This document shows, in pieces, positions 1-8,006 of a DNA stretch of 64,000 nt (its first letter is position 1; every line of letters begins with the position of its first letter). The stretch is from assembly GCA_963774445.1 (NCBI GenBank), contig CAVZFC010000032.1, positions 1-64,000 on the forward strand. The letters run 5' to 3'. The stretch is from CAVUQH01 sp963774445. Lineage in GTDB: Bacteria; Myxococcota_A; Polyangia; Haliangiales; Haliangiaceae. The translations under genes and the position numbers were made by a program. The notes below the pieces were generated by a model. That model worked only from the letters and a program-made list of their open reading frames with translations, was not told where the DNA came from and ran no database searches.

Positions 1-3000
1 GTCGTAGTAGCGATAGCCGTAGTAGCTGAGACCCGTCAGCTCGTCCTCGTCCTTGTCGTTGAAGCGGCGCGGGTGCGCGGTGGGATCGCCGCTGGCGGCG
101 AGTAGCTCGCCGAAGGGGCCGTACTGGAAGCCGCTGGTGGGCTGGGTGTTGTCGTCGAGGGCCAGGAGCATGCTGCCGAGGCGGCCGTGGAACTGGAGCT
201 CCATGTGGCTGGCGTTCTCGATGCGGGCGATGGGCGTGCCGAGCGAGACGTGGGCCCAGGTGTGATCGATGGTTCCGTCGGGGTGGTACTCGATTTCGAG
301 GGGGCCGAACCAGAAGCGGACCTTGGTCGGGTTGCCGCCGGCGGTTTCTTCGACGGCGAGGGTTCGCTGGGTGTCGGCGTCGTAGTAGTAGAGCTCGCGG
401 CCCTGGCCGACGTGCTCGGCGATGCGCTGGCGGATGTCGCCGTCGTAGGTGAAGTTGAACTGGTCCTTGCCGACGCGGCGCCAGGTGGTGTTGCCGGCGT
501 CGTCGTAGTCGTACTCGGCGAAGGTGGTTTGGTCCGGTCGCTCGAGCTTGGTGACCTGCTCCGGGTCGTCGCCATAGGTGTAGGTGACGTCGCGCGGGGT
601 GGCCTCGAAGGCGTTGTTGGGTGCGGCGACGTAGACGCTGCTCAGGCGGCCGGCGTCGCCGTAGCCGAAGATGGCGTCGTAATCCTGGTCGTCGCTTGCG
701 CCGACGAGCTGGTGGCGCTGGTCGTAGGCGAAGTGCATGGTGCGGTCGGCTGTGCCCGCGACGTGGGTTGACAGCGTCATCAGCTCGTCGGTGGGCCCGT
801 ACTCCATCGTCTGACGAAGCGGATTGGTCCAGGAGTTGCCGCCGTTGGCCCGCACGTCGTAGGCGGCGACGCGTCCGAGGTTGTCGTAGCCCCAGCTTGC
901 GTGAACGACCCCGCCGGCCATGGTTCGCTGCAGGGTGACCTTCACGTTTCCGGCTACATTGCGGGCGTAGGTGGCGAGGTCGATGTCGCCGCCGGGTAGC
1001 TTCCAGGTGGCTCGCGAGGGCAGGCCGCGGACGTCGTAGTCGAAGTCGACGACCGTCGACAGCGGGTCACGGATGCCGATCGGGCCGGGCTGGGTGTCGC
1101 CGTAGGCGATTTCGGTCGGCTGGCCGGCGGCGTTGTAGTCGGTGCGGATGGTCCGGGTGTCGCTGACCGGGACGCCGGTGGAGTGGAGATCGAACGAGCG
1201 GGTCTCCTCGACGGTGTTGCCGAGAACGTCGTAGGTGTACTGGGTCGACAGGACCAGGGGCGGCGACGCACCGGCGCTGGGGGCGGGGCCGTAGGTGCGC
1301 TGCTCGGCGACGCGGCCGATGCCGTTGCGGCCGGTGTCGTAGGTGGACACCACGGCGCCGAGGGCCAGCTCGCTCTGGGTGGCGGCGTCGAGGCCGCGGG
1401 TGGCGGGCAGGTGGGAGGTTACGCGGCCGAGGTCGTCGTAGGCGATGGTGGTGGTGTAGAGGCTGGGGTCGGCGCCTTCGGGCACTGGCTCGACGCGGGC
1501 GATCAGGTTGCCGTCGAGGTCGTAGTCGTAGCGCCAGGTCTTGTGCACCCGGGTGATGGCGGTGCGGTTGCCGGTCCAGTCGTGCGCCAGGTCGGTGGGG
1601 TAGCCTTCGGCGTCGGTGATGTGGACGAGGGCGCCGGTGGCGTCGTGGTCGTAGTGCCAGATGGCCCACCGGCCGTCGTCGAGGAGCTCGGCGACGTCGG
1701 ACATCTTTTGCCAGACGTCGTAGGTGACCTGGGTGGTCTGAAGAACCTCGTCAGGGTTGCCGGTTGGGCCGCGGCAGGTGCCGTTGGCGTCCTCGATGCA
1801 CTCGGTGCGGGTGCGCACGAGGCCGTCGTAGTCGAGGCGGACGCCGCTGCCGTTGGGGCGGACCATCGTCGTCGGGCGGCCGAGGGAGTCATACGTGTAG
1901 CGATACTCGACGACCGAGGCGTCGTTCCTCGACGGGTCGGGGGCGGTGAAGGAACGTACGTGGCCACTGGCGTCGTAGCGGTAGCTGGTCACGGCGTTGG
2001 CGGGCAGGGTGCCCTGGGTGTCGGCGATCTCCTGGAGGGGGCGGCCGTGGCCGTCGTAGGTCTTGGTGGTGGTCACCCACGGGTCGGTGTCGCCATTGAT
2101 GCGGGTCCGCGTGGTCGCGGATTGCGGCGAAGCGAAGTCGTGGTAGGCGGTGGTTTCGACGACGTGGAGGCCGCTGTTGCCCAGGCCGGTTCCTTCGAAG
2201 TTGCGCCAGGTGGCGGTCACTCGACCGAGGGCATCGCGGTCGTACCGAGTCTCTTCCAGGCGCGTGCAGCCGCTGCCGCAGGAGACGGTGTTGGGGCCGC
2301 GCTTGGCCATCACCTGCCCGGTGCCGAGATTGACGTCGGTCTCGGTCACGTGGCCGAGCGGGTTGACGGTGCGGGCGACGTAGACCTTCTGCGGGTCGTA
2401 CTCGACGGTCGTCCACGCGCTGCGGCCGTCGGCGCGGGCCTGGGGCTTGCGCGTGGCGGTGACCAGGCCGGTGGTCATGTTGACCTGGCGATCGGTGATT
2501 CCGTAGGTGCTCTTGTCCTGCCAGACCCAGGTCTGAACTTCGGCTCGTACCGTCGAGTCGTAGACGTGGCGCGTGTGGGTAATCGCGACGCGTCCGTTGG
2601 CGGCATCGTCCCAGGCCAGACGCTTCGTGTTGGCGGGCCGGATGCGGTAGTCGTCAGCGGTGGCGAGAACCGTGTAGTTGGTGCTGTCGACCCAGTCGGT
2701 CTTGTCGGCGATGCCGCGGTGGTCGAGGTACCAGTGGGCGGTCGGCATCCAGGCGAGCTCGGGTAGTCCGGCGGCGCTCTGCAGCTGGTAGCCGTAGACC
2801 TCCACCCGGATCGGCGCGCTGGAGATGCACTGGTTGCGCGGTTGCCCGCTTCCGCAGGTGTACTGGAACGTGCGGAAGAGCATGTACTGGCGCAGGGCGC
2901 CGCCGGCCATGTCGTACGGCTTCCAGTCCGTGCGGTTGACGGTGCTGGGCTGGTCGGCGGTCAGGGCCTGCGCGTCGGCGTAGATGCGCGATCCAACCTC

Positions 3001-6000
3001 GCGGCCGGACCAGTCGGGGTCGTATTGGTAGGTCGTGACCTTGATCGAACCGGACGGGCCGGTCGCCTGTACCTCTTCGAAACCACGGAAGCCGTAGCGG
3101 CCCCACTGGTCCTGGTTCCAGACCGGGTCGCGGTATTCGTAGCTGGTTCGCTCGCGCTGGCCGGCGGGGAGCGGCGAGTGGTCGTCGGTGGTTTCGAGTG
3201 CGCGCACGACCCAGGTCGGCCGGGGGATGGACCTGCCGACCACGACGTCGGAGTCGGTCAGCGGGGAGTACTCGACGCTGACGTGCAGGCCGCGGCCGTT
3301 GTCGATCGACGACAACAAGCCGTAGCGGCTGCCATCGTGGGCGTCGGTGTGGACGGTGCCGTTGCGGTCCACGCTATCCGGGCGACCGTCGCCGTCGAGG
3401 TCGATGGCGGTGTGCTCGATGTTCCAGCGGTTGCGCTGGACGTAGGTCTGCTCGCCGATCCACCACTGCTGGCCGATGTTGTTGGCGGTTGACGCCGCCT
3501 GCGTGCCGCCGTTCCACACAACCATGTGGGAGTTGCCGCCTGGCGACAGTCTGCCGTACCAGTCGATCAGGCCGTCACCGTCGACATCGGTCGCGTTCAG
3601 CAGCGTTTGCAGGTCGCCGCTCTGATAGCTGGTCGCGTCGTCCAGTGACTGGGTGTGCGACGATAGCGACAGGTAGTAGGTGAGGCTTTGAATGCGGTCA
3701 GATGTCTTGCGGAAGCCATCGCCCTGGTTGAGATAGACTTCCGCGCCGCCGCCGATGAGCTGGACGTAGTCTGCGCGGCCATCGCCGTTGACGTCGTAAA
3801 GGCCGGCCATGCCCCGCGTTTCGGTCTGATTCAGCGCGCCGGGCTGCAGGGGATTGAGCCGGCTGGGGGTGGCGCCGTGGGGGGTGGCCCATTCGAATGG
3901 CACCTCATCCGTTTGGCCAGGAACGGTTCGGCCGTGGAACTGGCCGGTGCCGTCGCCGCGCCACCACCACCAGTACTGAGGTAGCTCGTCGTACTCTGCT
4001 TGGGAGAGTCCCTTCCACGCATTCAGGTTGGCGACCTGGACCAGGTCGAGGTAGCCGTCGCCGTCGAGATCCATGATCGTCTGGGTCTCGCTGGACGGGT
4101 TGGCACCGTTGTTGGCGACGGGATCGCCGGCGGCTGACGACAGGGGGATCGGGGCGAGGAGCGTTTGTCCATTCGCGGTGTCGAAGGTTCCGTTGCCGCG
4201 GCCGTGGTACAGGTGCCAGACGTAGCGGCCGTTGAGCTTCTGGGGCCAGCGGATCGGGGAGCAGGGCTGGGGCGGCGTGGTCGGGAAGCCCGGGTTGACC
4301 GCGGTCAGGCCGGGCTCGAGCGAGTTGGGGCCGCGGTGGTCGTTGATGTTGTAGATCGCGCTGTTGAAGCACTCCTCTCGCGGGGCCTGATCGATGCACG
4401 CGCGGATCGCATCGGCGTCGAAATCGCACGACTGCGGCTCACCAATGGTCGCGGGCGGGCAGACGATGGCTCCCTCGAGGCAGCTCTGCTCGAGGACGGG
4501 GCAGGCGGCGCCGGTGCTCGGTGCGTTAGGAGGGATGAGGGGCGCCGGGGGATCATAGTAGGCGGGGTCGTAGTGGAGGGCGGTCAGGAGGTCCTGCACG
4601 CCGTCGCCGTCGATGTCCTGGAAGCGGAAGACCAGGTAGTGGCCGAGGTTGGTCCGAGCGCAGCTCTCGCCGGCGGGGTCTTTGTTCTGGAACAGCGAGT
4701 ACTGGCCTGACAGCGAGCAGTCCTCCTCGGGCCCCATGGTACCGATCGGGCCCTGGGTCTTTGCGTTGGCCCACGGAATGCCCGGGACGACCGTGACCCC
4801 GCTCTGATCCTGGAAGTTGACGTCCCAGCCCGGCGACGAGCTGTTCTTCTGCCAGCGGATGCGGCAGGCCTGGGCGCCCTGGTCGGCGTCCTCGTAGACC
4901 CGGTCGGGGCGACCGTCGCCGTCGAGGTCCATGAGCTGGGCTTCCAGCGTCAACCACTGGCCGAACCCGTGCAGGCGCTTGCCGTAGCCCAGCCGATCGG
5001 GGCCGGGCACGCTGCCGGGGAAGCGGACGCTGAGCTCCTGGTCTTTTCGACCGGGGGCGCCGTAGCCGAAGTGGACCTCGGGCACCAGGAGGTTGCCGGA
5101 GGAATCGAGCTCGCGGATGCCGTTGAGCCGGCGGATGGGGGCGTGCCCCTGGTCGCAGCGCATGGCGTTGTCGTCGAAGTCGAGCTCGTAGCGGCGGACG
5201 GTCTCCAACGCGCCGCCGAGCGAGCGACGGACCTTCATGTCGATCGCTTGCATCCCGGTCTGCCAGGAGAAGCGTTCGAACTTGGCATCGACGTCGAGGT
5301 TGGCGCCAACGTCGAAGACGCATCCGTTCAGATCGGCGTACTCGAAGTCCACCGAGGCGAAGTAGGGGATGCCCGACGCCTCGTTGTGGGTGTAGGTGAT
5401 GCGCTCGAGGCGGAAGCCGCCGAGCTTGCCCCCGGTGCCGTAGAAGCTGTTCCAGTGGTAGCGGATCTCGTTGCCGAAGGCGTCGCGCATGCGGGTGATC
5501 GGCGCCCAGTCGGAGAAGTACGGGACGCCGTAGCCGCCGAACTCGTAGGTCATCCCGTCGGGGGTGAGCGCTCGCCATACCGGGTGGTCCGGCTGTGAGG
5601 CTTTGTTGAGGAGTTGGTAGCGGGTGCCGCTGGTGTCGGCCTGCGCCCGGTAGGCACTCCACGCGCCGGCGGGAAGCGGCTCGTTGACCTTGATGAGCTC
5701 GCGGCCGCCGGCGAGCGAGCTCACCCACACGGCATCGCTGCCGTGGCCGTGCGACCAGTCGCGGCGGAGCTCTGGCAGCGACAGCGACCAGCCTGCCGCG
5801 ACGCCGCCGTGCATCGGCGACTGCGACGAGTAGCCGAGGGACAGCTTGGGCTGCATGCCGTTGCGGCCCGGCGGGACGGCGATCGGATAGCCGTACTGGA
5901 GGGCGCCGGTCTGCGGTGACACCGTCGCGTCGCCGGCGCCGATCTCGACTCCTTTGGGGGCGTCGGCGCCGATGACGGGCGCCGGGCTCGATAGCACGTC

Positions 6001-6087
6001 GGACGGCGCCGCCATGGAGAAGCGGGTGAGCGCCAGCGCCAGGGAGAAGGCGCAGAGCTTGGTGGCGGTGGAGACGGTGCGGTTCAT
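1..6087 (-). CDS. Secreted SpvB/RHS (YD-repeat) protein, 5' part, runs off the left edge
   Basis: An open frame of 2029 codons starts at ATG 6087 and reaches base 1 without a stop. The N-terminus MNRTVSTATKLCAFSLALAL is a signal peptide. An SpvB-like region follows, with a GALQYGYPIAVPPGRNGMQP-type motif at about residues 60-80. The middle carries at least six FG-GAP/VCBS calcium-binding motifs (DLDGDGRPD, DIDGDGVQD, DLDGDGYLD, DVNGDGRAD, DVDGDGLID). The second half is RHS/YD repeats (RYDASGHV, YDYDLDGNL, TYTYGDD). The window ends at LSYYGYRYYD, the start of the conserved RHS core boundary, so any C-terminal toxin or effector lies outside. AAGGAA precedes the ATG, which overlaps the stop of the upstream lipoprotein gene as ATGA. 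Family identity is sure; delivery and cargo are unknown. Confidence 0.93.
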   Translation of the reverse strand, partial: MNRTVSTATKLCAFSLALALTRFSMAAPSDVLSSPAPVIGADAPKGVEIGAGDATVSPQTGALQYGYPIAVPPGRNGMQPKLSLGYSSQSPMHGGVAAGWSLSLPELRRDWSHGHGSDAVWVSSLAGGRELIKVNEPLPAGAWSAYRAQADTSGTRYQLLNKASQPDHPVWRALTPDGMTYEFGGYGVPYFSDWAPITRMRDAFGNEIRYHWNSFYGTGGKLGGFRLERITYTHNEASGIPYFASVDFEYADLNGCVFDVGANLDVDAKFERFSWQTGMQAIDMKVRRSLGGALETVRRYELDFDDNAMRCDQGHAPIRRLNGIRELDSSGNLLVPEVHFGYGAPGRKDQELSVRFPGSVPGPDRLGYGKRLHGFGQWLTLEAQLMDLDGDGRPDRVYEDADQGAQACRIRWQKNSSSPGWDVNFQDQSGVTVVPGIPWANAKTQGPIGTMGPEEDCSLSGQYSLFQNKDPAGESCARTNLGHYLVFRFQDIDGDGVQDLLTALHYDPAYYDPPAPLIPPNAPSTGAACPVLEQSCLEGAIVCPPATIGEPQSCDFDADAIRACIDQAPREECFNSAIYNINDHRGPNSLEPGLTAVNPGFPTTPPQPCSPIRWPQKLNGRYVWHLYHGRGNGTFDTANGQTLLAPIPLSSAAGDPVANNGANPSSETQTIMDLDGDGYLDLVQVANLNAWKGLSQAEYDELPQYWWWWRGDGTGQFHGRTVPGQTDEVPFEWATPHGATPSRLNPLQPGALNQTETRGMAGLYDVNGDGRADYVQLIGGGAEVYLNQGDGFRKTSDRIQSLTYYLSLSSHTQSLDDATSYQSGDLQTLLNATDVDGDGLIDWYGRLSPGGNSHMVVWNGGTQAASTANNIGQQWWIGEQTYVQRNRWNIEHTAIDLDGDGRPDSVDRNGTVHTDAHDGSRYGLLSSIDNGRGLHVSVEYSPLTDSDVVVGRSIPRPTWVVRALETTDDHSPLPAGQRERTSYEYRDPVWNQDQWGRYGFRGFEEVQATGPSGSIKVTTYQYDPDWSGREVGSRIYADAQALTADQPSTVNRTDWKPYDMAGGALRQYMLFRTFQYTCGSGQPRNQCISSAPIRVEVYGYQLQSAAGLPELAWMPTAHWYLDHRGIADKTDWVDSTNYTVLATADDYRIRPANTKRLAWDDAANGRVAITHTRHVYDSTVRAEVQTWVWQDKSTYGITDRQVNMTTGLVTATRKPQARADGRSAWTTVEYDPQKVYVARTVNPLGHVTETDVNLGTGQVMAKRGPNTVSCGSGCTRLEETRYDRDALGRVTATWRNFEGTGLGNSGLHVVETTAYHDFASPQSATTRTRINGDTDPWVTTTKTYDGHGRPLQEIADTQGTLPANAVTSYRYDASGHVRSFTAPDPSRNDASVVEYRYTYDSLGRPTTMVRPNGSGVRLDYDGLVRTRTECIEDANGTCRGPTGNPDEVLQTTQVTYDVWQKMSDVAELLDDGRWAIWHYDHDATGALVHITDAEGYPTDLAHDWTGNRTAITRVHKTWRYDYDLDGNLIARVEPVPEGADPSLYTTTIAYDDLGRVTSHLPATRGLDAATQSELALGAVVSTYDTGRNGIGRVAEQRTYGPAPSAGASPPLVLSTQYTYDVLGNTVEETRSFDLHSTGVPVSDTRTIRTDYNAAGQPTEIAYGDTQPGPIGIRDPLSTVVDFDYDVRGLPSRATWKLPGGDIDLATYARNVAGNVKVTLQRTMAGGVVHASWGYDNLGRVAAYDVRANGGNSWTNPLRQTMEYGPTDELMTLSTHVAGTADRTMHFAYDQRHQLVGASDDQDYDAIFGYGDAGRLSSVYVAAPNNAFEATPRDVTYTYGDDPEQVTKLERPDQTTFAEYDYDDAGNTTWRRVGKDQFNFTYDGDIRQRIAEHVGQGRELYYYDADTQRTLAVEETAGGNPTKVRFWFGPLEIEYHPDGTIDHTWAHVSLGTPIARIENASHMELQFHGRLGSMLLALDDNTQPTSGFQYGPFGELLAASGDPTAHPRRFNDKDEDELTGLSYYGYRYYD

Positions 6088-6429
6088 CGGGAGCGTTCCT
6101 TCTGGGTCGCCTTCTGACAGGAGGCCAGGGCGGAGGCGTCATCGGCGTTGGCCACGCAGTCGGCGAAGCGGGGGCCGCGCGCGACGCATCGATCGAGGTA
6201 GGCCTCGCCGAGGCTGTGGACCATGGCGGCGCGGTGCTTGGCGAGGTCGGCGGCCAGGGGCGATCCTTGATCTGGCGTACCGAGGCGCGCGGTGCGGATT
6301 TCGGCGACGCGCTGCCGGGCGCCCGTGCAGCGCTCGCGCAGCGATTTGCCGGCTTCATGGTTGGTGCAGGCCTGCAGCGCGAGCAGCAGCAGGGCAGGGG
6401 TGATGACTACGGTCGGCGATGCGATTCAC
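6084..6429 (-). CDS. Small Cys-rich lipoprotein, apparent frameshift near the 5' end
   Basis: The long frame ending at TGA 6084 encodes a lipobox (LLLLALQAC) and about 95 further residues with paired cysteines (LDRC, ADCV, ASCQK), as in many small myxobacterial lipoproteins. That frame has no ATG, GTG or TTG. A GTG at 6429 lies 5 bases after a perfect GGAGG but is in a frame that stops at 6355. Removing one base between about 6403 and 6425 joins GTG-Asn-Arg-Ile to the hydrophobic stretch and gives a normal signal sequence of about 114 residues in all. An ATC start 9 bases after GGAGG is the alternative. The stop overlaps the RHS start (ATGA), so the pair is probably translationally coupled. 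Function unknown. Confidence 0.6.
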
Positions 6430-6464
6430 GGGGGCCTCCGGGGGAAGAGGAGTTGCGGGCGGGG

Positions 6465-6487
6465 CGGGACGTCCCGTCCTGGACGGG
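6465..6487. promoter_or_regulatory. Nested palindromes upstream of the lipoprotein-RHS pair
   Basis: CGGGACGTCCCG (6465-6476) is a perfect 12-bp palindrome. It overlaps CCCGTCC-T-GGACGGG (6473-6487), a perfect inverted repeat with 7-bp arms. They lie about 36 bp before the GTG of the lipoprotein gene, a typical operator position. No binding protein can be named. Confidence 0.4.
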
Positions 6488-6728
6488 TTATCGAAACGAG
6501 GGCGGCGGCGGTTGCGTGAAAAATGAAAAAAATGAGCAGCGCGCGCCGCGGGCCTACCAGCGGGCGCACGTCGGGCGGGAAAGCCTGGGGTGGGGTACGG
6601 GCTTTCGGGTCCGACGTCTTTGCGTCGGTCGAGCGCGCGCGGTGCGCGGTGCTCGGTGACTCCCTCGGTAGCGAATCGCGCGCGACGGTGCAAGCGCTTT
6701 CGGAAGGCGCTGGCGAACGATGTCTGTT

Positions 6729-6768
6729 TGTCCGGACTGTTGTCCGGTGAGCCGGACACAGTGTCCGG
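6729..6768. repeat. Clustered TGTCCGG/CCGGACA inverted repeats (operator-like)
   Basis: Four copies of the heptamer TGTCCGG in alternating orientation occur in 40 bp. TGTCCGG-TGAG-CCGGACA (6741-6758) is a perfect inverted repeat. It shares an arm with the perfect 17-bp palindrome CCGGACACAGTGTCCGG (6752-6768), and a further TGTCCGGAC lies at 6729-6737. The direct repeat AACGATGT flanks the array on both sides (about 6717-6724 and 6776-6783). This is the most structured part of the 500-bp gap between the lipoprotein and the next gene. The two alternative hairpins are mutually exclusive. Confidence 0.6.
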
Positions 6769-6868
6769 GACAGCAAACGATGTGCCGTGAGCCCGCGTAC
6801 ACGTGCTGCCGCGATCGGAGCCGGCAGTGGCAATGCGTCGCATCAGCGGCGCCGACGGAAGGGCGATC

Positions 6869-6955
6869 GATGCCGCCGACGGGCGGTCAGCGGCCGTCGC
6901 CGACGGGCGGTCAGCCGCCGTCGCCGTCGGGCGTCAGCTGCCGTCGCCGTCGGCG
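6869..6955. repeat. Tandem repeat of about 24 bp, 3.6 copies
   Basis: Units at 6869-6892, 6893-6916, 6917-6939 (one base shorter) and a partial at 6940-6954 share the core GCCGTCGCCGACGGGCGGTCAG. The last copies overlap the 3' end of the minus-strand gene stopping at 6934 and supply its C-terminal Asp-Gly-Asp-Gly-Ser. The array probably arose by slippage. The rest of 6430-6868 holds palindromes and poly-A/T runs but no gene that can be supported. Confidence 0.7.
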
Positions 6956-7467
6956 AAGTAGGGGACGAACGAGCCGACGAGGCGTTTCGTCGCCCGCCGC
7001 TGGTGCCGCCACTTGTCCGCTGGCGTCGCCACCGACAGCACCAGGGTGAAGGTGCGGTACAGCAGGAAGCGGCTGGCCACCACCTCGCGTCCGTCGTCGG
7101 TGTCGCGGCGGTAGGTCACGTCGATCACCACCACGTAGCCGGCCCGGCTGACCTTGTGCGACAGGCGGTGGTAGCCGCGGGCGGCGGCCTCGGCGCCGGC
7201 CTCGATCTGCTTCTGATAGTCGCGGTCGCGGCGGCGCGGGTTGGGATAGTCGACGCGCGCCACCGCCAGGGCGCGGCCGTCGACTGCGATACGCGCCAGG
7301 AGAATCTCTTCGGGCCCGGCCGCCGGCTCGGTCGGGCTCCAGCCGTCACCCAGGCCGATCTGGAAGTAGTGATCGGCGTCGCGGTACGGCTCGCGCTCGG
7401 CGGCCCGCGCTGCCGACGCGGCGACGGCGGCGGCGACGATGCTCGCGGCCACCGCCGCGACGCGCAT
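6934..7467 (-). CDS. Exported protein of unknown function (177 aa)
   Basis: ATG 7467 sits in TGATG, overlapping the stop of the upstream gene by one base, and the protein opens with an Ala-rich signal peptide (MRVAAVAASIVAAAVAASAA). The mature part (YFQIGLGDGWSP, then mixed alpha/beta with VVIDVTYR and FLLYRTFTLVLSVATP) has the look of a small periplasmic domain resembling PsbP or DUF-type folds, but no family can be named. The C-terminal residues DGDGS are encoded by the tandem repeat array. It is probably co-transcribed with the membrane protein and amidohydrolase genes upstream. Confidence 0.75.
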   Translation of the reverse strand: MRVAAVAASIVAAAVAASAARAAEREPYRDADHYFQIGLGDGWSPTEPAAGPEEILLARIAVDGRALAVARVDYPNPRRRDRDYQKQIEAGAEAAARGYHRLSHKVSRAGYVVVIDVTYRRDTDDGREVVASRFLLYRTFTLVLSVATPADKWRHQRRATKRLVGSFVPYFADGDGS

Positions 7468-8006
7468 CAGTCGTGCGGCTCCAGCCGGCGCAGGATTCCG
7501 TGCAGGACCCGGTGCTGCTCCGACTCGGAGGCGAACCAGTCGCGCGGATAGGTGAAGGCCAGGTCGCCGGCCTCGACCACCAGCACCGGGCCAGCCCGCG
7601 TCCACGGCACCGCGCGGCGCAGGAAGAAGGCGTGCTTGACCTGGTCGTAGGTGAAGTCGCTGGAGCGGCCCCTGCACAATCCGTCGGGCAGGGTCAGCTT
7701 GTCGTCCGCGACCTCGATCGTCCCGGGCGGGTTGATCACGGTGAAGATGAAGCTCTTGGCCGCCAGCGCCGCGACGACGAGGAAGATGACGCCGACGACC
7801 TGGCCGACGATGGCCAGCTTCCACAGGAGCAGCAGGCCGAAGAGCAGACCGAACAGCGCCCAGCCGGCGTTGGTCTTGCGCGCGTGCACCAGCGTGACTT
7901 CGAACGGCGCGCCGTCGGCCCGCCTCTTCTTGCTGCTCGCGGGCTTGTCAGTCACGGCGCCAGTCACCGGTGAGGCTACGGACTCGGGCTTCGATCTCGG
8001 ACTCAT
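7467..8006 (-). CDS. Small membrane protein (179 aa), unknown function
   Basis: The N-terminal 45 residues are polar and basic (SSKKRRADGAPF). Two close membrane segments follow at about residues 50-95 (LFGLLFGLLLLWKLAIVG, VVGVIFLVVAALAAKSF). A soluble C-terminal domain carries VINPPGTIEVADDKLTLP and a YDQVKHAFFLRRAVPW segment, a layout like PH-like (bacterial PH/DUF304) membrane-anchored domains. The start ATG 8006 lies 59 bp inside the 3' end of the amidohydrolase gene, which suggests coupling. No function assigned. Confidence 0.75.
   Translation of the reverse strand: MSPRSKPESVASPVTGAVTDKPASSKKRRADGAPFEVTLVHARKTNAGWALFGLLFGLLLLWKLAIVGQVVGVIFLVVAALAAKSFIFTVINPPGTIEVADDKLTLPDGLCRGRSSDFTYDQVKHAFFLRRAVPWTRAGPVLVVEAGDLAFTYPRDWFASESEQHRVLHGILRRLEPHD

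Noticed and set aside
1183..2766. Long plus-strand frame of 527 codons in the RHS region
   Set aside because: Mirror of the minus-strand RHS gene; its translation is Val/Gly/Ala-rich, with no domain, while the minus strand gives clear YD repeats.
4553..6358. Minus-strand frame of 601 codons overlapping the RHS 5' half
   Set aside because: Arg/Pro-rich out-of-frame translation; the neighbouring frame from ATG 6087 encodes the real protein.
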